Shown here: positions 34,906 through 43,575 of the stretch, in pieces | Position numbering within the stretch: position 1 is the stretch's first letter | Layout: every line of letters begins with the position of its first letter | Made by a program: the position numbers and the translations under genes | DNA from: Gemmatimonadaceae bacterium | GTDB lineage: Bacteria > Gemmatimonadota > Gemmatimonadetes > Gemmatimonadales > Gemmatimonadaceae | Length of the DNA: 64,000 nt | Direction: 5' to 3' | NCBI GenBank assembly: GCA_025934775.1 | Contig: JAICWO010000006.1 | Location: 224,581 to 288,580 of the forward strand | The notes under the pieces: generated by a model | Told to the model about the DNA's origin: nothing | What the model saw: the letters and a program-made list of their open reading frames with translations, nothing else | The model's database searches: none

Positions 34906-35961
34906 ATGTGGCTCGCGGATGTGTACGACGGTCACGAGGCCGTGCCCTCGCGTTCCAGCGAACCGGGGCGACTCTTTCTTTGGTTCCCCGTTGGCTTGGC
35001 GTTGCAGAAGGTTCGCCGTTATCTGCGGCGAGTCGACCGCGCCGTGTGCACCACCGCGACCGGCGCGCTCACGGTCGGCGCGCCTGAGGGGTATCCGGAA
35101 GAGCTCCTGACCGAGCTGTGCGATCTGCTGACGCACGACGAAGGCGCGGACACGCGTTGCGTCTACAAGATCGGCGAGGACGATCTCGACGTGCACGACA
35201 TCCGCCGCGTGCGGACGATTCACGAGCTGCGCGAGATTCACCGTTCCGAGTGGTTCATCGACATTCTGCGGCGAGACCGGCTGACGAGCGTCTTCCAGCC
35301 GATCGTGCATGCGAACGAGACGACGCGCGTGTTGGGGCACGAGGCGCTGCTGCGAGGGATCGGGCACGACGGCAAGACCGTCTCACCCGGTCCGCTGCTC
35401 GACGCGGCGCGCGGCTGCGGGATGCTCCCCGAGCTCGATCGCGCGGCACACCGCTCGGCGATCCGCGCCGCGGCGACGCACGACACGCAGCGGCCGCTCT
35501 TTCTCAATTTCACGCCCGAAGCGATTCGCGACGGCGCGAGCGCGCTCCGGCCGACGATCGATGCGATGGACGCGGCGGAGATGCCGCGCGAGCGCGTTGT
35601 GTTCGAGGTGATCGACGCGGAGCGTTCGGTCGATCTGCGCGAGCTCTGTTCGGTGGTCGATTCGGTGCGGAGCGCCGGTTTTCGTGTCGCGCTCGACGAC
35701 ATTGGATGCGAGGAGCATTCACGGCGCATCGTGCACGAGGTGCGGCCGGACTACATCAAGCTCGACATGGAACGCGTGCGCCGCGCGCCGGCGCCGCACC
35801 TCGGCGGCGCGGAGCGGCTGATGGATCTCGCGCAGGCGCTCAATATCGACACGATCGCCGAGGGCGTGGAGACCGACGCGGAGCTCGAGTGGAACCGCGA
35901 GCGCGGCGCGACCTACGTGCAGGGTTATTACATCGCGCGGCCGAGCGCGGTGCCGGCGTAG
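34906..35961 (+). CDS. EAL-domain protein, probable c-di-GMP phosphodiesterase
   Basis: The protein has about 351 residues; the start is uncertain. The N-terminal ~105 residues are not a GGDEF domain and have no family I recognise. The EAL domain (about 125-345) keeps the metal and catalytic residues: GHEALLRG (Glu), FLNFTPEAI (Asn), VVFEVIDAE (Glu), ALDDIGCEE (Asp-Asp), DYIKLDM (Lys), IAEGVETDAE (Glu) and YVQGYYIARP (Gln). It therefore looks able to hydrolyse the second messenger c-di-GMP to pGpG in the cytoplasm. No cyclase lies nearby. Confidence 0.85.
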   Translation: MWLADVYDGHEAVPSRSSEPGRLFLWFPVGLALQKVRRYLRRVDRAVCTTATGALTVGAPEGYPEELLTELCDLLTHDEGADTRCVYKIGEDDLDVHDIRRVRTIHELREIHRSEWFIDILRRDRLTSVFQPIVHANETTRVLGHEALLRGIGHDGKTVSPGPLLDAARGCGMLPELDRAAHRSAIRAAATHDTQRPLFLNFTPEAIRDGASALRPTIDAMDAAEMPRERVVFEVIDAERSVDLRELCSVVDSVRSAGFRVALDDIGCEEHSRRIVHEVRPDYIKLDMERVRRAPAPHLGGAERLMDLAQALNIDTIAEGVETDAELEWNRERGATYVQGYYIARPSAVPA

Positions 35962-36320
35962 CCGGCGTCGTCCGAGCAAGCGAAGCGAATCGGTGGGCGC
36001 TTTGGCTCGTCGCGCGATGCCGGCGTGGTGCCCGAGGGCATCTCGCCGGGCCGCCTGCGTTCGCGCGAATCGGGTTGGATCACGGGGAACTACAATTGAA
36101 CGAAAAAGGGCACGAACTGAAGGAATATTAAAGTAGTATTAAAATATTCAAAATAACCCCGGGCGTGACGCATCCCCGGTCGCTGGCCGGTCATCAGTTC
36201 CCGTCACGCCCGTCATTCGTGAAATCGGTCGTTCCCACGGAAGTTCAAGCCGCGTCGCGCGACATCCCACGTTGCGCCCGCCTCGCGGCGCGAGTAATGT
36301 CTCGCGTCGCCATCTCCGGA
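35962..36320. other. Spacer with AT-rich patch and inverted repeat
   Basis: This 359-bp region has no convincing gene. At about 36105-36160 the sequence turns unusually AT-rich (GAATATTAAAGTAGTATTAA). It is followed by an inverted repeat, GGGCGTGACG (36161-36170) and CGTCACGCCC (36202-36211). The AT-rich patch may hold the promoter of the amidohydrolase gene, and the inverted repeat may be an operator or a transcript hairpin. The frame running from 36165 into the amidohydrolase crosses this repeat and was not taken as its start. Confidence 0.5.
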
Positions 36321-37553
36321 ATGCTCATGCGATCGCTGCTTCTCCTCGTCGCCGCTACGCCCCTCTTCGCGCAGACTCGCACCATGACCAACTCGACGCC
36401 CGCGGGCCCGATCGTGATTCGGGCCGACCGGATCATCGATGGACGCGGCAAGGTCATTTCCGGCGGCGCGATCGTCGTCACCGGCGACAAGATCACGGCC
36501 GTCGAGACCGCGCCGAAGGGCGTGCCGACGTACGATCTCGAGGGCATGACACTGCTGCCCGGTTTGATCGACGCGCACTCGCATCTGAGCTGGTATTTCA
36601 ATCGGCAGGGACGCTATCACACGCGCGGGGATGGCGACACGCCGGTCGAGTCCATGCTGTCGATGGCGGGGAACGCCTACGCCACGCTGATGGCCGGCTT
36701 CACGACGATTCAGAGTCCCGGCGACCCGGCCGACAAGGATCTTCGCGAGTGGATCGCGATGGGACAGATCCCGGGTCCGCGGGTGCTCACGTCACTGGCG
36801 CCGTTCAGCAGCACGCGTCCCTCGCCCGATTCGCTGCGCGCGCTCGTGCGCCAGCGAAAAGCGCAGGGCGCGGACGTCATCAAGATCTTCGCGTCGGCGA
36901 GCATTCGAGACGGCGGCGCGCAGACGATGAGCGACGAGCAGCTCGCGGCGCTGTGCGGAGAAGCGAAGGCGCAAGGGATGCGCACGATGGTGCACGCGCA
37001 CAGCATCGCGAGCATCAAGGCCTCCGTGGCCGCGGGGTGCGATCAGATCGAGCACGGCGTCTTCGCCGATCAGGAAACGCTCAAGCTCATGGCGGACCAT
37101 GGCGTGTACTTCGATCCCCAGGTCTGCCTCGTGTTCCGGAACTATCTCGACAATCGCGCCAAGTTCGAGGGCATCGGCAACTACAACGAAGAAGGCTTCG
37201 CGGCGATGGAGAAGGCGCTGCCGATTGCCGCGGCGATGTACAACAAGGCGATCCACACGCCGGGACTCAAGGTAATCTTCGGGACGGATGCGGTGGCCGG
37301 CGCGCACGGCCGGAACGCCGAGGAGCTGGTGTGCCGCGTGCACGACGGCGGCCAGTCGCCGATGGACGCGATCACCTCCGCGACGTCGCTCACCGCCGAG
37401 TCGATGCATTTGGGGAACGAGATCGGCACGATCGCGCCGGGCATGCAGGCGGACATCATCGCGGTCGCCGGCGACCCGTCGAAGGACATCACCGCGCTGC
37501 GGCGCGTGGATTTCGTGATGAAGGGCGGGACGGTCTACAAGAACGTGCGCTGA
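36321..37553 (+). CDS. Secreted amidohydrolase-family protein
   Basis: The protein has 410 residues from the ATG at 36321, giving the signal peptide LMRSLLLLVAATPLFAQ. A composite amidohydrolase beta-sandwich and barrel follow. Metal ligands are in LLPGLIDAHSHLSW (HxH), KIFAS (Lys), VHAHSIASI (His), CDQIEHGVFAD (His) and IFGTDAVAGAHG (Asp). This resembles imidazolonepropionase-like and prolidase-like enzymes exported to the periplasm, which are abundant in Gemmatimonadota. The substrate, probably a dipeptide or cyclic amide, is not known. Confidence 0.88.
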   Translation: MLMRSLLLLVAATPLFAQTRTMTNSTPAGPIVIRADRIIDGRGKVISGGAIVVTGDKITAVETAPKGVPTYDLEGMTLLPGLIDAHSHLSWYFNRQGRYHTRGDGDTPVESMLSMAGNAYATLMAGFTTIQSPGDPADKDLREWIAMGQIPGPRVLTSLAPFSSTRPSPDSLRALVRQRKAQGADVIKIFASASIRDGGAQTMSDEQLAALCGEAKAQGMRTMVHAHSIASIKASVAAGCDQIEHGVFADQETLKLMADHGVYFDPQVCLVFRNYLDNRAKFEGIGNYNEEGFAAMEKALPIAAAMYNKAIHTPGLKVIFGTDAVAGAHGRNAEELVCRVHDGGQSPMDAITSATSLTAESMHLGNEIGTIAPGMQADIIAVAGDPSKDITALRRVDFVMKGGTVYKNVR

Positions 37554-37578
37554 TCATTCCTCAGCGGCGCGCCACGCG

Positions 37579-39795
37579 TCAGCGCGCGCGCTGCAACGCG
37601 AGTGTGAAGATCGAGCCTTTGCCGAGCTGACTTTTCGCGGTCAAATCGCCGTGCATCGCGCGCGCGAGTTGGCGGCTGATCGCCAGCCCCAGCCCGGTGC
37701 CCTGCCGTTCGCCGGCGTATTTGGTGTCCACCTGGACGAACGGCTCGAACACGCTCTCCAGCTTGTCGGCGGGAATGCCGATCCCGGTGTCGCACACGTC
37801 CACGCAGACGTGGTCGCCGACCACGCGGCAGGTCACGCGAATCTCGCCGCCTTCCTTCGTGTAGCGCACCGCGTTCGAGACGACGTTGAGAAAGATCTGC
37901 ATCAGCTTGTCGCCGTCGGCCAGCACGAGGACGTCGTCGCACCGGCTCGCGAGTCGATACTCGATCCGCTTCGCCTGCGCCTGCGGGGCGATCAGCTCTT
38001 CGACGCGATCGAGCGCCTGCGCGATGTGGACGGGCTGCAGATCGAGCGTGAGGCGTCCGGCCTCGATCTTGGCGAAGTTGAGAATGTCGTTGATCAGCCC
38101 GAGCAGATGCTGCGCGCTGCGCGCGATCCGTCGCAGGTCCTCCATCTGCGGCTCGGCGAGCGATCCGTGCACCCCCACCTCGAGCAGCTGCGCGTAGCCG
38201 ATGATCGCGTTGAGCGGCGTGCGAAGCTCGTGGCTCATCGCGGCGAGGAATTCGCTCTTCGCGCGATTCGCCTGCTCGGCCTCGTGGGCGGTCTCCTCGA
38301 GCTCCGCCGCCTGTGTCTCGAGCTCCGTCGCCTGCTGCTCGAGCAGCGCGCGGCTGTCTTCGACGTCCTTGAAGAGGAACGCCTTCTCGATCGCCTGGCC
38401 GGCCCGGCGCGCCAGATCCTCCGCGACCGCCAGATCGCGCGCGTCGTAGTGGCGGCCGGATTCCGCGCTCACCAGGGTCATGCTCCCGATGACGGTCTGG
38501 TCCGCCCGGAGCGGCACGATGATCGCCGACCGGAGTCCGAGCTCCCGCAGCAGCCGCAGGTGGTCCTCGTCGCGCGCCGATGCCGCGAGCATGCTATTGG
38601 AGATATCAGATATCAAAACACTAGTACCAGTCGTGATGACCCGCTCGATCTCGCCGCCGACGCCGAGCGGCTCGGGATACCGCCGCGCCAGCGCGCGCGT
38701 CTGCGCGACCTTGGCCGGATCGCGGTGCGACACGTCGAGCCGCCGCAGCGAGCCGTTCTCGTTCACGACGTCCACGGCGTACCAGTCGGCAAAGCCCGGA
38801 ACGACGGCGCGGCTCAGATTGCGCAGCGTCTGCTCGTAGTCGAGCGACTCGGAGAGCGTCGTGCTTGCGCTCAGCAGCAGCTCGCGCGTGGCCTCGGCGC
38901 GGTGGTGCTCGGTGAGATCGCGAAGGTAGGCGGTGAACACCGGCGGCTCCGCCTCCGGCACCTGGAGGATCGTGAGCTCGACCGGAAAGTCCGAGCCGTC
39001 GGCGCGATGCCCGCGCACCTCCACGGCGCGGCCCAGCATCCGCGCCTCGCCCGTCGCCATGTAGCGCGCCATGCCTTTGCGGTGCGCGTCGCGCAGGTCC
39101 GGCGGCACGATGTAGTCGACCATCGGCTTGCCGAGAATCTCCGCGCGCGCGTAGCCGAACGTGCGCTCCGCCGCGGGGTTGAACTCGAGCACGCGTCCCT
39201 CGTGGTCGATCGTCACGATGCAATCGAGCGCGACCTGCACCATGGCGCGCGCGAGGCCGCTCGCCGCGCGCTCTGCGTCGATCGCGCGGCGGCGCGCGAT
39301 GAACTGGCCAATCTGCAATCCGACGCCCTCGAGCGTCTCCAGCACCGCGTCATCGATGTGACGCGACTCGGCGCTGTACAGCTCGACCACGCCGAGGAAC
39401 TCGTCGCGCGTCATTACGGGAAAGGCGAGCGCGGCGTGCAGGTTGGACGCCGCGGCCGCACGCCGCCGCGGGAAGTTCTCGGCGTGCGCGACTTCGTCTT
39501 CCTGGATCGCGCGACGCTCGAGCCACACGCGCCCGGGAAGACCGACGCCGCGCGCGAGTGTGAGCTCGCCGGTGAGGCGCTCGAATGACTGGTCGCCGTT
39601 CGCGCCCCACACGCGCGCCGGCCGCAGCACGTCCGTGAGCGCGTCGCGCAACCAGAACGCGCCGACCTGCCAGCCGAGGTGGGTCGCGATCGCCGACAGC
39701 ACGTGATCGACTGCTTCGTCGATCGTTTCCGACTCCGCCAGGGCGCGACTAACGGTGTGCTGTACGGCGAGCCGTTGTTCGATCCCGGCGCTCAC
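37579..39795 (-). CDS. GAF/PAS/GAF sensor histidine kinase
   Basis: The protein has 738 residues from a GTG at 39793-39795 that overlaps the PRC-barrel stop (GTGA). Domains run in order: GAF (about 10-170), PAS (about 185-300, with IVTIDHEGRVLEFNPAAERTFGY), a second GAF (about 320-470), a coiled coil, and HisKA with the His in FLAAMSHELRTPLNAIIGYAQ. HATPase comes last (LNVVSNAVRYTKEGGEI, VCDTGIGIPADKLES). There is no TM and no receiver. It is the last gene of the alcohol dehydrogenase-oxidase run and could report on redox state or metabolites. Its response regulator is not nearby. Confidence 0.9.
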   Translation of the reverse strand: MSAGIEQRLAVQHTVSRALAESETIDEAVDHVLSAIATHLGWQVGAFWLRDALTDVLRPARVWGANGDQSFERLTGELTLARGVGLPGRVWLERRAIQEDEVAHAENFPRRRAAAASNLHAALAFPVMTRDEFLGVVELYSAESRHIDDAVLETLEGVGLQIGQFIARRRAIDAERAASGLARAMVQVALDCIVTIDHEGRVLEFNPAAERTFGYARAEILGKPMVDYIVPPDLRDAHRKGMARYMATGEARMLGRAVEVRGHRADGSDFPVELTILQVPEAEPPVFTAYLRDLTEHHRAEATRELLLSASTTLSESLDYEQTLRNLSRAVVPGFADWYAVDVVNENGSLRRLDVSHRDPAKVAQTRALARRYPEPLGVGGEIERVITTGTSVLISDISNSMLAASARDEDHLRLLRELGLRSAIIVPLRADQTVIGSMTLVSAESGRHYDARDLAVAEDLARRAGQAIEKAFLFKDVEDSRALLEQQATELETQAAELEETAHEAEQANRAKSEFLAAMSHELRTPLNAIIGYAQLLEVGVHGSLAEPQMEDLRRIARSAQHLLGLINDILNFAKIEAGRLTLDLQPVHIAQALDRVEELIAPQAQAKRIEYRLASRCDDVLVLADGDKLMQIFLNVVSNAVRYTKEGGEIRVTCRVVGDHVCVDVCDTGIGIPADKLESVFEPFVQVDTKYAGERQGTGLGLAISRQLARAMHGDLTAKSQLGKGSIFTLALQRAR

Positions 39796-40124
39796 GCGCG
39801 ATCCTTCCGCTGGAGCTCGCGCAGCTCCCGCCGGGTTGCGCTGACACGGAGGTTGTTCGGATCCGAGAGATCGAGGAGTTGCCAAGGAATGCGGATCGCC
39901 GACCGGGCGCCGGGCACGCCGCGGAAAAACGGGAGCTGGCGCACGAAGCTCGCGACGCGTTCGATCATCGCGCCCGCGCCGACGTGGAACTCCACCACGC
40001 AGTGCTCGCCGTCGACGATCTCGACGCGCATCTCCTCGAGCCGCCCGAGCACGTGGCCGTCCGCGTCGCGCACGCGCTGACTGAGCATGCGCTCGACGTG
40101 GACCTCGTGAATCTGCACCATCAT
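39792..40124 (-). CDS. PRC-barrel-like protein 1
   Basis: The protein has 110 residues. The beta-rich start HEVHVERMLSQRVRDADGHVLGRLEEMRVEI has the PRC-barrel look (residue ~16 DADGHVLGRL). A later ~45-residue part ends IRIPWQLLDLSDPNNLRVSA. PRC-barrel domains bind proteins or RNA in settings from photosynthetic reaction centres to ribosome maturation. It overlaps both neighbours by 4 bp (ATGA upstream, GTGA with the kinase), so it is translationally coupled to the kinase. The family call is tentative. Confidence 0.62.
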   Translation of the reverse strand: MMVQIHEVHVERMLSQRVRDADGHVLGRLEEMRVEIVDGEHCVVEFHVGAGAMIERVASFVRQLPFFRGVPGARSAIRIPWQLLDLSDPNNLRVSATRRELRELQRKDRA

Positions 40125-40477
40125 GCTCCGGGAACGCGCCGGACGATGTGCTGGCGGAGCCAGTTCTCGAGCGCGTAAATCGGCGTGGAGGTCGCGTCGA
40201 AGTCGAGGCGGAGCCCCGGTCCGCGCCGCTCGATGCGGCTCCACGGAATTCGGAACGGCACGCCGCGGCCGTCGAGCTTGCGATCGATGCGCCGCGCGTA
40301 CCAACGCGCGAATCGGCGGCTGAACCGCGAGAGGAGCGTGATCGGACTCACCTCGACGTACGCCACGCGCGGCGGCCGGCCGTCGCGCAGCTCGAGCACG
40401 ATGCCGTCGACGCGGCCGGCGTTGCGCTCGCCGTTGTCCTGCAACTGCTCATCCAGGATGTTGCCGATCAGATGCAC
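40121..40477 (-). CDS. PRC-barrel-like protein 2
   Basis: The protein has 118 residues. It starts MHLIGNILDEQLQDNGERN with a beta-rich core (GRVDGIVLELRDGRPPRVAYVEV). A C-terminal segment has PFRIPWSRIERRGPGLRLDFD. That RIPW motif recurs in the neighbouring protein (IRIPWQLLDL), suggesting related folds and possibly a heterodimer. The gene starts 3 bp after the Nramp-like stop. Family call by pattern only. Confidence 0.6.
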   Translation of the reverse strand: MHLIGNILDEQLQDNGERNAGRVDGIVLELRDGRPPRVAYVEVSPITLLSRFSRRFARWYARRIDRKLDGRGVPFRIPWSRIERRGPGLRLDFDATSTPIYALENWLRQHIVRRVPGA

Positions 40478-40479
40478 GG

Positions 40480-41694
40480 TCAGCTCCCAACGAGTTCCAG
40501 CGGAATCGAGACGACCGCGAGCACCGCGGCCATCACGCTGATCGACATCACGACGGCGTTTCCGATTCGGCCGTTGGTGTGCTCGCCGAGGTAGTCGCGA
40601 TCGTTCATGAGGATCAGAAACGGCAGCACGCCGATCGGGAGCGATGCGGACGTGAGTGCCATCGCGATCTGCGTGAGCTGCAGAGGATCAACGCCAAACA
40701 GCACGAAGAGCGCCGCGACGGCGATGATGAGCGTGTACGCCAGGCTGAAGCGCGCATCGGCGTGCGGCTTCAGATCCTCGCCCCAATTCCAGCCGAGCCC
40801 CTGCGCGATCAGGTAGGCGAGCGCGAGCGTGATCTCGAGCGTCGCGCCGATGCAGGCGATGAACAGCGAGCCGATGACGAGCCACGCGCCCGGTGTGTGG
40901 AAGACGTGCGACAGGAGCTGCGGGAGCTGCTGATAGTGTTGCACGTCCGTGCCGGAGGGATGAAACACGATCGCGGCGAGCACGAGGACCGCGACCGAGA
41001 GAAATCCCCCGAAGCTCATGCCCAGTCCAGCGATGACGCGATTCATCGCGATGTAGCTCTCGTCCCATTTCTCCTCGATCGCGCCGGACGAGTAGAAGTA
41101 GTACAAGTACGGCGAGATCGATGCGCCGATCACGCTCACCGCCACGAACCAGTAGTGGCTCGGACGTGTGTGCGGGAGCGACGGGACGAGGCCGCGCGCG
41201 AGCTCGCCGTAATGCGGGTGCGACTTCACGGCGCCCACCGCGAACGCGATCGTGACGAGACCCAGGAACGACACGCCGTTCTCGATGAAGCTGAACGTGC
41301 TGCGCCAGAGCACGAGCCACGCGGTGAACGCGACCGGAATCGCCCAGATCGGCAGCGCCCGCCCGGTCGCGAGATTGAGCGCCGCGGCCGCGCCGCCAAG
41401 CTCCGCGCCGAGCGTGAGCAGCGACACCAGAAACATCACGATCAGCGGGACGGCGAAGAAGTTCACGCCGAACCGCTCGCGCATCGCATCGGGAATCGTG
41501 TGCTTGCTCACGGCCGCGAATCGTCCGGACATCTCGACGAGAAAGGCGACACAGAGCGTGCCGAGCACCACGGACCAGGCGAGCTGGTAGCCGTACCCCG
41601 CGCCCGCCTGCGCGGCGGTGGTGATCGATCCGATCTCCAGGAAGCCGCCGACGCTCGTCACGATGCCGAGTGTCAGCTCGAATGCGCGTTTCAT
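40480..41694 (-). CDS. Aberrant Nramp-family metal transporter
   Basis: This 404-residue, ~11-TM protein has the Nramp fold and helix order. The canonical metal-binding motifs are changed. In TM1 the expected Asp-Pro-Gly-Asn is Glu-Ile-Gly-Ser (GGFLEIGSITTAAQAGAGYGY). In TM6 the Met-Pro-His motif is Ser-Pro-Tyr (GASISPYLYYFYSSG), so the thiol ligand selective for Mn/Fe is absent. Substrate is therefore unlikely to be Mn2+ or Fe2+ as in standard MntH; Nramp-related Mg or Al transporters also lack that Met. It sits in the alcohol dehydrogenase-oxidase run 15 bp after ctaG. Confidence 0.8.
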   Translation of the reverse strand: MKRAFELTLGIVTSVGGFLEIGSITTAAQAGAGYGYQLAWSVVLGTLCVAFLVEMSGRFAAVSKHTIPDAMRERFGVNFFAVPLIVMFLVSLLTLGAELGGAAAALNLATGRALPIWAIPVAFTAWLVLWRSTFSFIENGVSFLGLVTIAFAVGAVKSHPHYGELARGLVPSLPHTRPSHYWFVAVSVIGASISPYLYYFYSSGAIEEKWDESYIAMNRVIAGLGMSFGGFLSVAVLVLAAIVFHPSGTDVQHYQQLPQLLSHVFHTPGAWLVIGSLFIACIGATLEITLALAYLIAQGLGWNWGEDLKPHADARFSLAYTLIIAVAALFVLFGVDPLQLTQIAMALTSASLPIGVLPFLILMNDRDYLGEHTNGRIGNAVVMSISVMAAVLAVVSIPLELVGS

Positions 41695-41709
41695 GATGTC
41701 GAGGCGGGG

Positions 41710-42567
41710 CTAGTGTCCCGTGAGCGCGTACGACGCGCGCTCCGCGCGCGCCACGGCCCACTCCGATTCGCGCAGCCAGAGTCGAATGAGCAGCAGTGCG
41801 GCGACGAGGTACGCGACGCTCGCCGGAATCCACATGATGAGCCCCGCGAGCTGCTGGTCGGTGAGCGGCGTGAGGCCCCAAGCGAGCGCGCGATCGCCGT
41901 ACGCCGGGTACCAGATGATGCGCGAGAAGCTCATCAGCGCACCGAGCACGCCCGTGTGCACCGCGGTCGTGAACAGGTAGACGATCGACGCGCCGCGCGC
42001 CGCGCGCCGCTGCACGTAGATCACGCTCCACCAGAAGAGGAGCGCGCTGCCGAGAAATGACGCGTGCTGCAGCGCGTGGACCGCGTCGCTCGTGAGCGTA
42101 CGCTCGAAGAGCGCGGGAATGTGCCAGGCCCAGATCGCGACGCCGTGCAGCAGCCAGGCGTCGAATGGCCGCACGAGCGCTCGCCACGTGGCGCGAAGCG
42201 CGCGCGCCCGAAGCAGCCGCCCGACGCGATGCCGGGCGTCGCTTGGCAGCCCCCAGAGCATGACGATACCCGGCCGGCCGAGCACGAGCAGCGGCGCCGA
42301 CACCGTCATGAGGAGCTCGTGCTGAACCATGTGCGCCGAGAAGAGCTGCTCCGAGATCTCGTGCAGCGGGGAGATCAGCGCGAGCGCGAGCACGACCCAT
42401 CCGCTCGCGAAGCACGCGATGGCGCGCGAATCGGGCGTGCGCGACGTACGCCGCCGGAGCACGATCGCACCGCGGCCATAGAGCAGGGCCGAGGCGGCGA
42501 GTGGCAGCACGACGCCGGGCTCCCACGACCACTCGGCCCAGATGGGATTCCCGGCCAGCATCACCAT
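41710..42567 (-). CDS. ctaG: Cytochrome c oxidase assembly protein, CtaG/caa3 type
   Basis: The protein has 285 residues and about seven TMs. The start at 42565-42567 overlaps the upstream stop by one base (TGATG). Family features include SAHMVQHELLMTVSAPLLVLGRP with conserved His, LLHGVAIWAWHIPALFE with His, LQHASFLGSALLFWWSVI, and HTGVLGALMSFSRIIWYP. Members of this caa3_CtaG family help assemble the copper centres of the neighbouring oxidase. It lies directly with oxidase genes, which supports the call. Confidence 0.88.
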   Translation of the reverse strand: MVMLAGNPIWAEWSWEPGVVLPLAASALLYGRGAIVLRRRTSRTPDSRAIACFASGWVVLALALISPLHEISEQLFSAHMVQHELLMTVSAPLLVLGRPGIVMLWGLPSDARHRVGRLLRARALRATWRALVRPFDAWLLHGVAIWAWHIPALFERTLTSDAVHALQHASFLGSALLFWWSVIYVQRRAARGASIVYLFTTAVHTGVLGALMSFSRIIWYPAYGDRALAWGLTPLTDQQLAGLIMWIPASVAYLVAALLLIRLWLRESEWAVARAERASYALTGH

Positions 42568-42989
42568 CACGCGCGCATGCAGGGCGCGAACACGAACACC
42601 GCGGCCCATTGCGCGAGGATCACCAGCGAAGAGAATACGCTAATGAGCATTCCGCAGAGCGACATGAACCGCGTGCGCGCGGCGACCGTCGCCTGCTCGT
42701 CCTCGACGCCGGCGCCGACCGCGCGCCAGGCGCGGTACGCCACGACGGCCGTCCCGATCGTGACCACGAGACACAGGATCGGTACGACGTGCACGGCGGC
42801 CCGCATGCCGTGGCCGCACGCCCAGTCGTCGGCGACGTAGATCAATTGCTGATTGATCAACGCGACCACGGGGCCGAGCAGCATGCCGAGCGTCAGGCGC
42901 AGCAGCCCGCGCCAGCGCGCGAACTCGCTGCCCGACTCCTCGCCGGCGAGCGAGCCGTCGGCGGAATTAGAAGATTCGAGGACCGACAT
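42567..42989 (-). CDS. Small membrane protein of the oxidase cluster
   Basis: The protein has 140 residues and three likely TMs: LTLGMLLGPVVALINQQLIYVA, VVPILCLVVTIGTAVVAYRAW and LISVFSSLVILAQWAAVFVFA. Its Cys-containing DDWACGHGM loop follows TM1. Proteins of this look occur often in bacterial heme-copper oxidase clusters and may be small structural or assembly subunits. It is not recognisable as subunit IV. It overlaps ctaE by 23 bp and ctaG by 1 bp. Confidence 0.7.
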   Translation of the reverse strand: MSVLESSNSADGSLAGEESGSEFARWRGLLRLTLGMLLGPVVALINQQLIYVADDWACGHGMRAAVHVVPILCLVVTIGTAVVAYRAWRAVGAGVEDEQATVAARTRFMSLCGMLISVFSSLVILAQWAAVFVFAPCMRA

Positions 42990-43575
42990 AGACGATCAGA
43001 TAGATCGCGGCCCAGAGGGCCACGGTGAAATACCAGTACATCGAATTGTCCGAGGCATCGCTGAACGATTTCGCGGGCATTGGCTTGAGCCAGTAAAAGA
43101 GCGTGAGGCCGACGGTGTCGCCCACGTCGAACAGCAGCAGCGAGGCGTGAAAGCCGACGAGCAGCCATACGGCGGTGCCGTACGCGTTCGTGTCCCAGCG
43201 AACGTTCAGTGCCCAGAGATCCCACCAGCGCAGCACGACCGTCGGCACGACCAGAACCGACATGACGGTGAGCCAGCGGCGCACCCCCGCGCGATCCAGC
43301 GCCTTCCCGGCGCGCGCGGCGAGCGCGGCGGGGATGAAGCTCGCGAGCATCAATGCGAGATTGATCGTCGGGATCGTGAGGCTCGGCAGCGGCGTCTGGA
43401 GCGGAGGCCACGCCTCGAAGTTCTGGCGCACGTAGAAGTAGCTGGCGAAGATCAGCGCGGTCGTCCAACCCTCGATGACCATGAAGCCGAGCGTACCCCA
43501 CCACATGAGGCTGCGCTGGCCGAACACGACCGACGGCAAGCCGCCGACGTCGCTGACCGGGCGAAGCGCTTTCAT
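42967..43575 (-). CDS. ctaE: Cytochrome c oxidase subunit III
   Basis: The protein has 202 residues with five TMs, a length seen in bacterial short subunit III. Features: LMWWGTLGFMVIEGWTTALIFASYFYVRQNFE (TM with the conserved Glu), LTIPTINLALMLASFIP, GTAVWLLVGFHASLLLFDVGDT (conserved His), and YWYFTVALWAAIYLIVYV at the end. It stabilises subunit I and proton uptake. The start at 43573-43575 overlaps the ctaD stop by 4 bp (ATGA). Confidence 0.92.
   Translation of the reverse strand: MKALRPVSDVGGLPSVVFGQRSLMWWGTLGFMVIEGWTTALIFASYFYVRQNFEAWPPLQTPLPSLTIPTINLALMLASFIPAALAARAGKALDRAGVRRWLTVMSVLVVPTVVLRWWDLWALNVRWDTNAYGTAVWLLVGFHASLLLFDVGDTVGLTLFYWLKPMPAKSFSDASDNSMYWYFTVALWAAIYLIVYVGPRIF

Noticed and set aside
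37651..39588. 645-codon plus-strand open frame opposite the GAF/PAS kinase
   Set aside because: Translation is Arg/Ala/His-rich without domains. It mirrors the kinase gene on the other strand, as expected in GC-rich DNA.
40480..41694. Standard MntH manganese transporter
   Set aside because: The metal-binding motifs in TM1 and TM6 are replaced, so canonical Mn/Fe transport is not supported.
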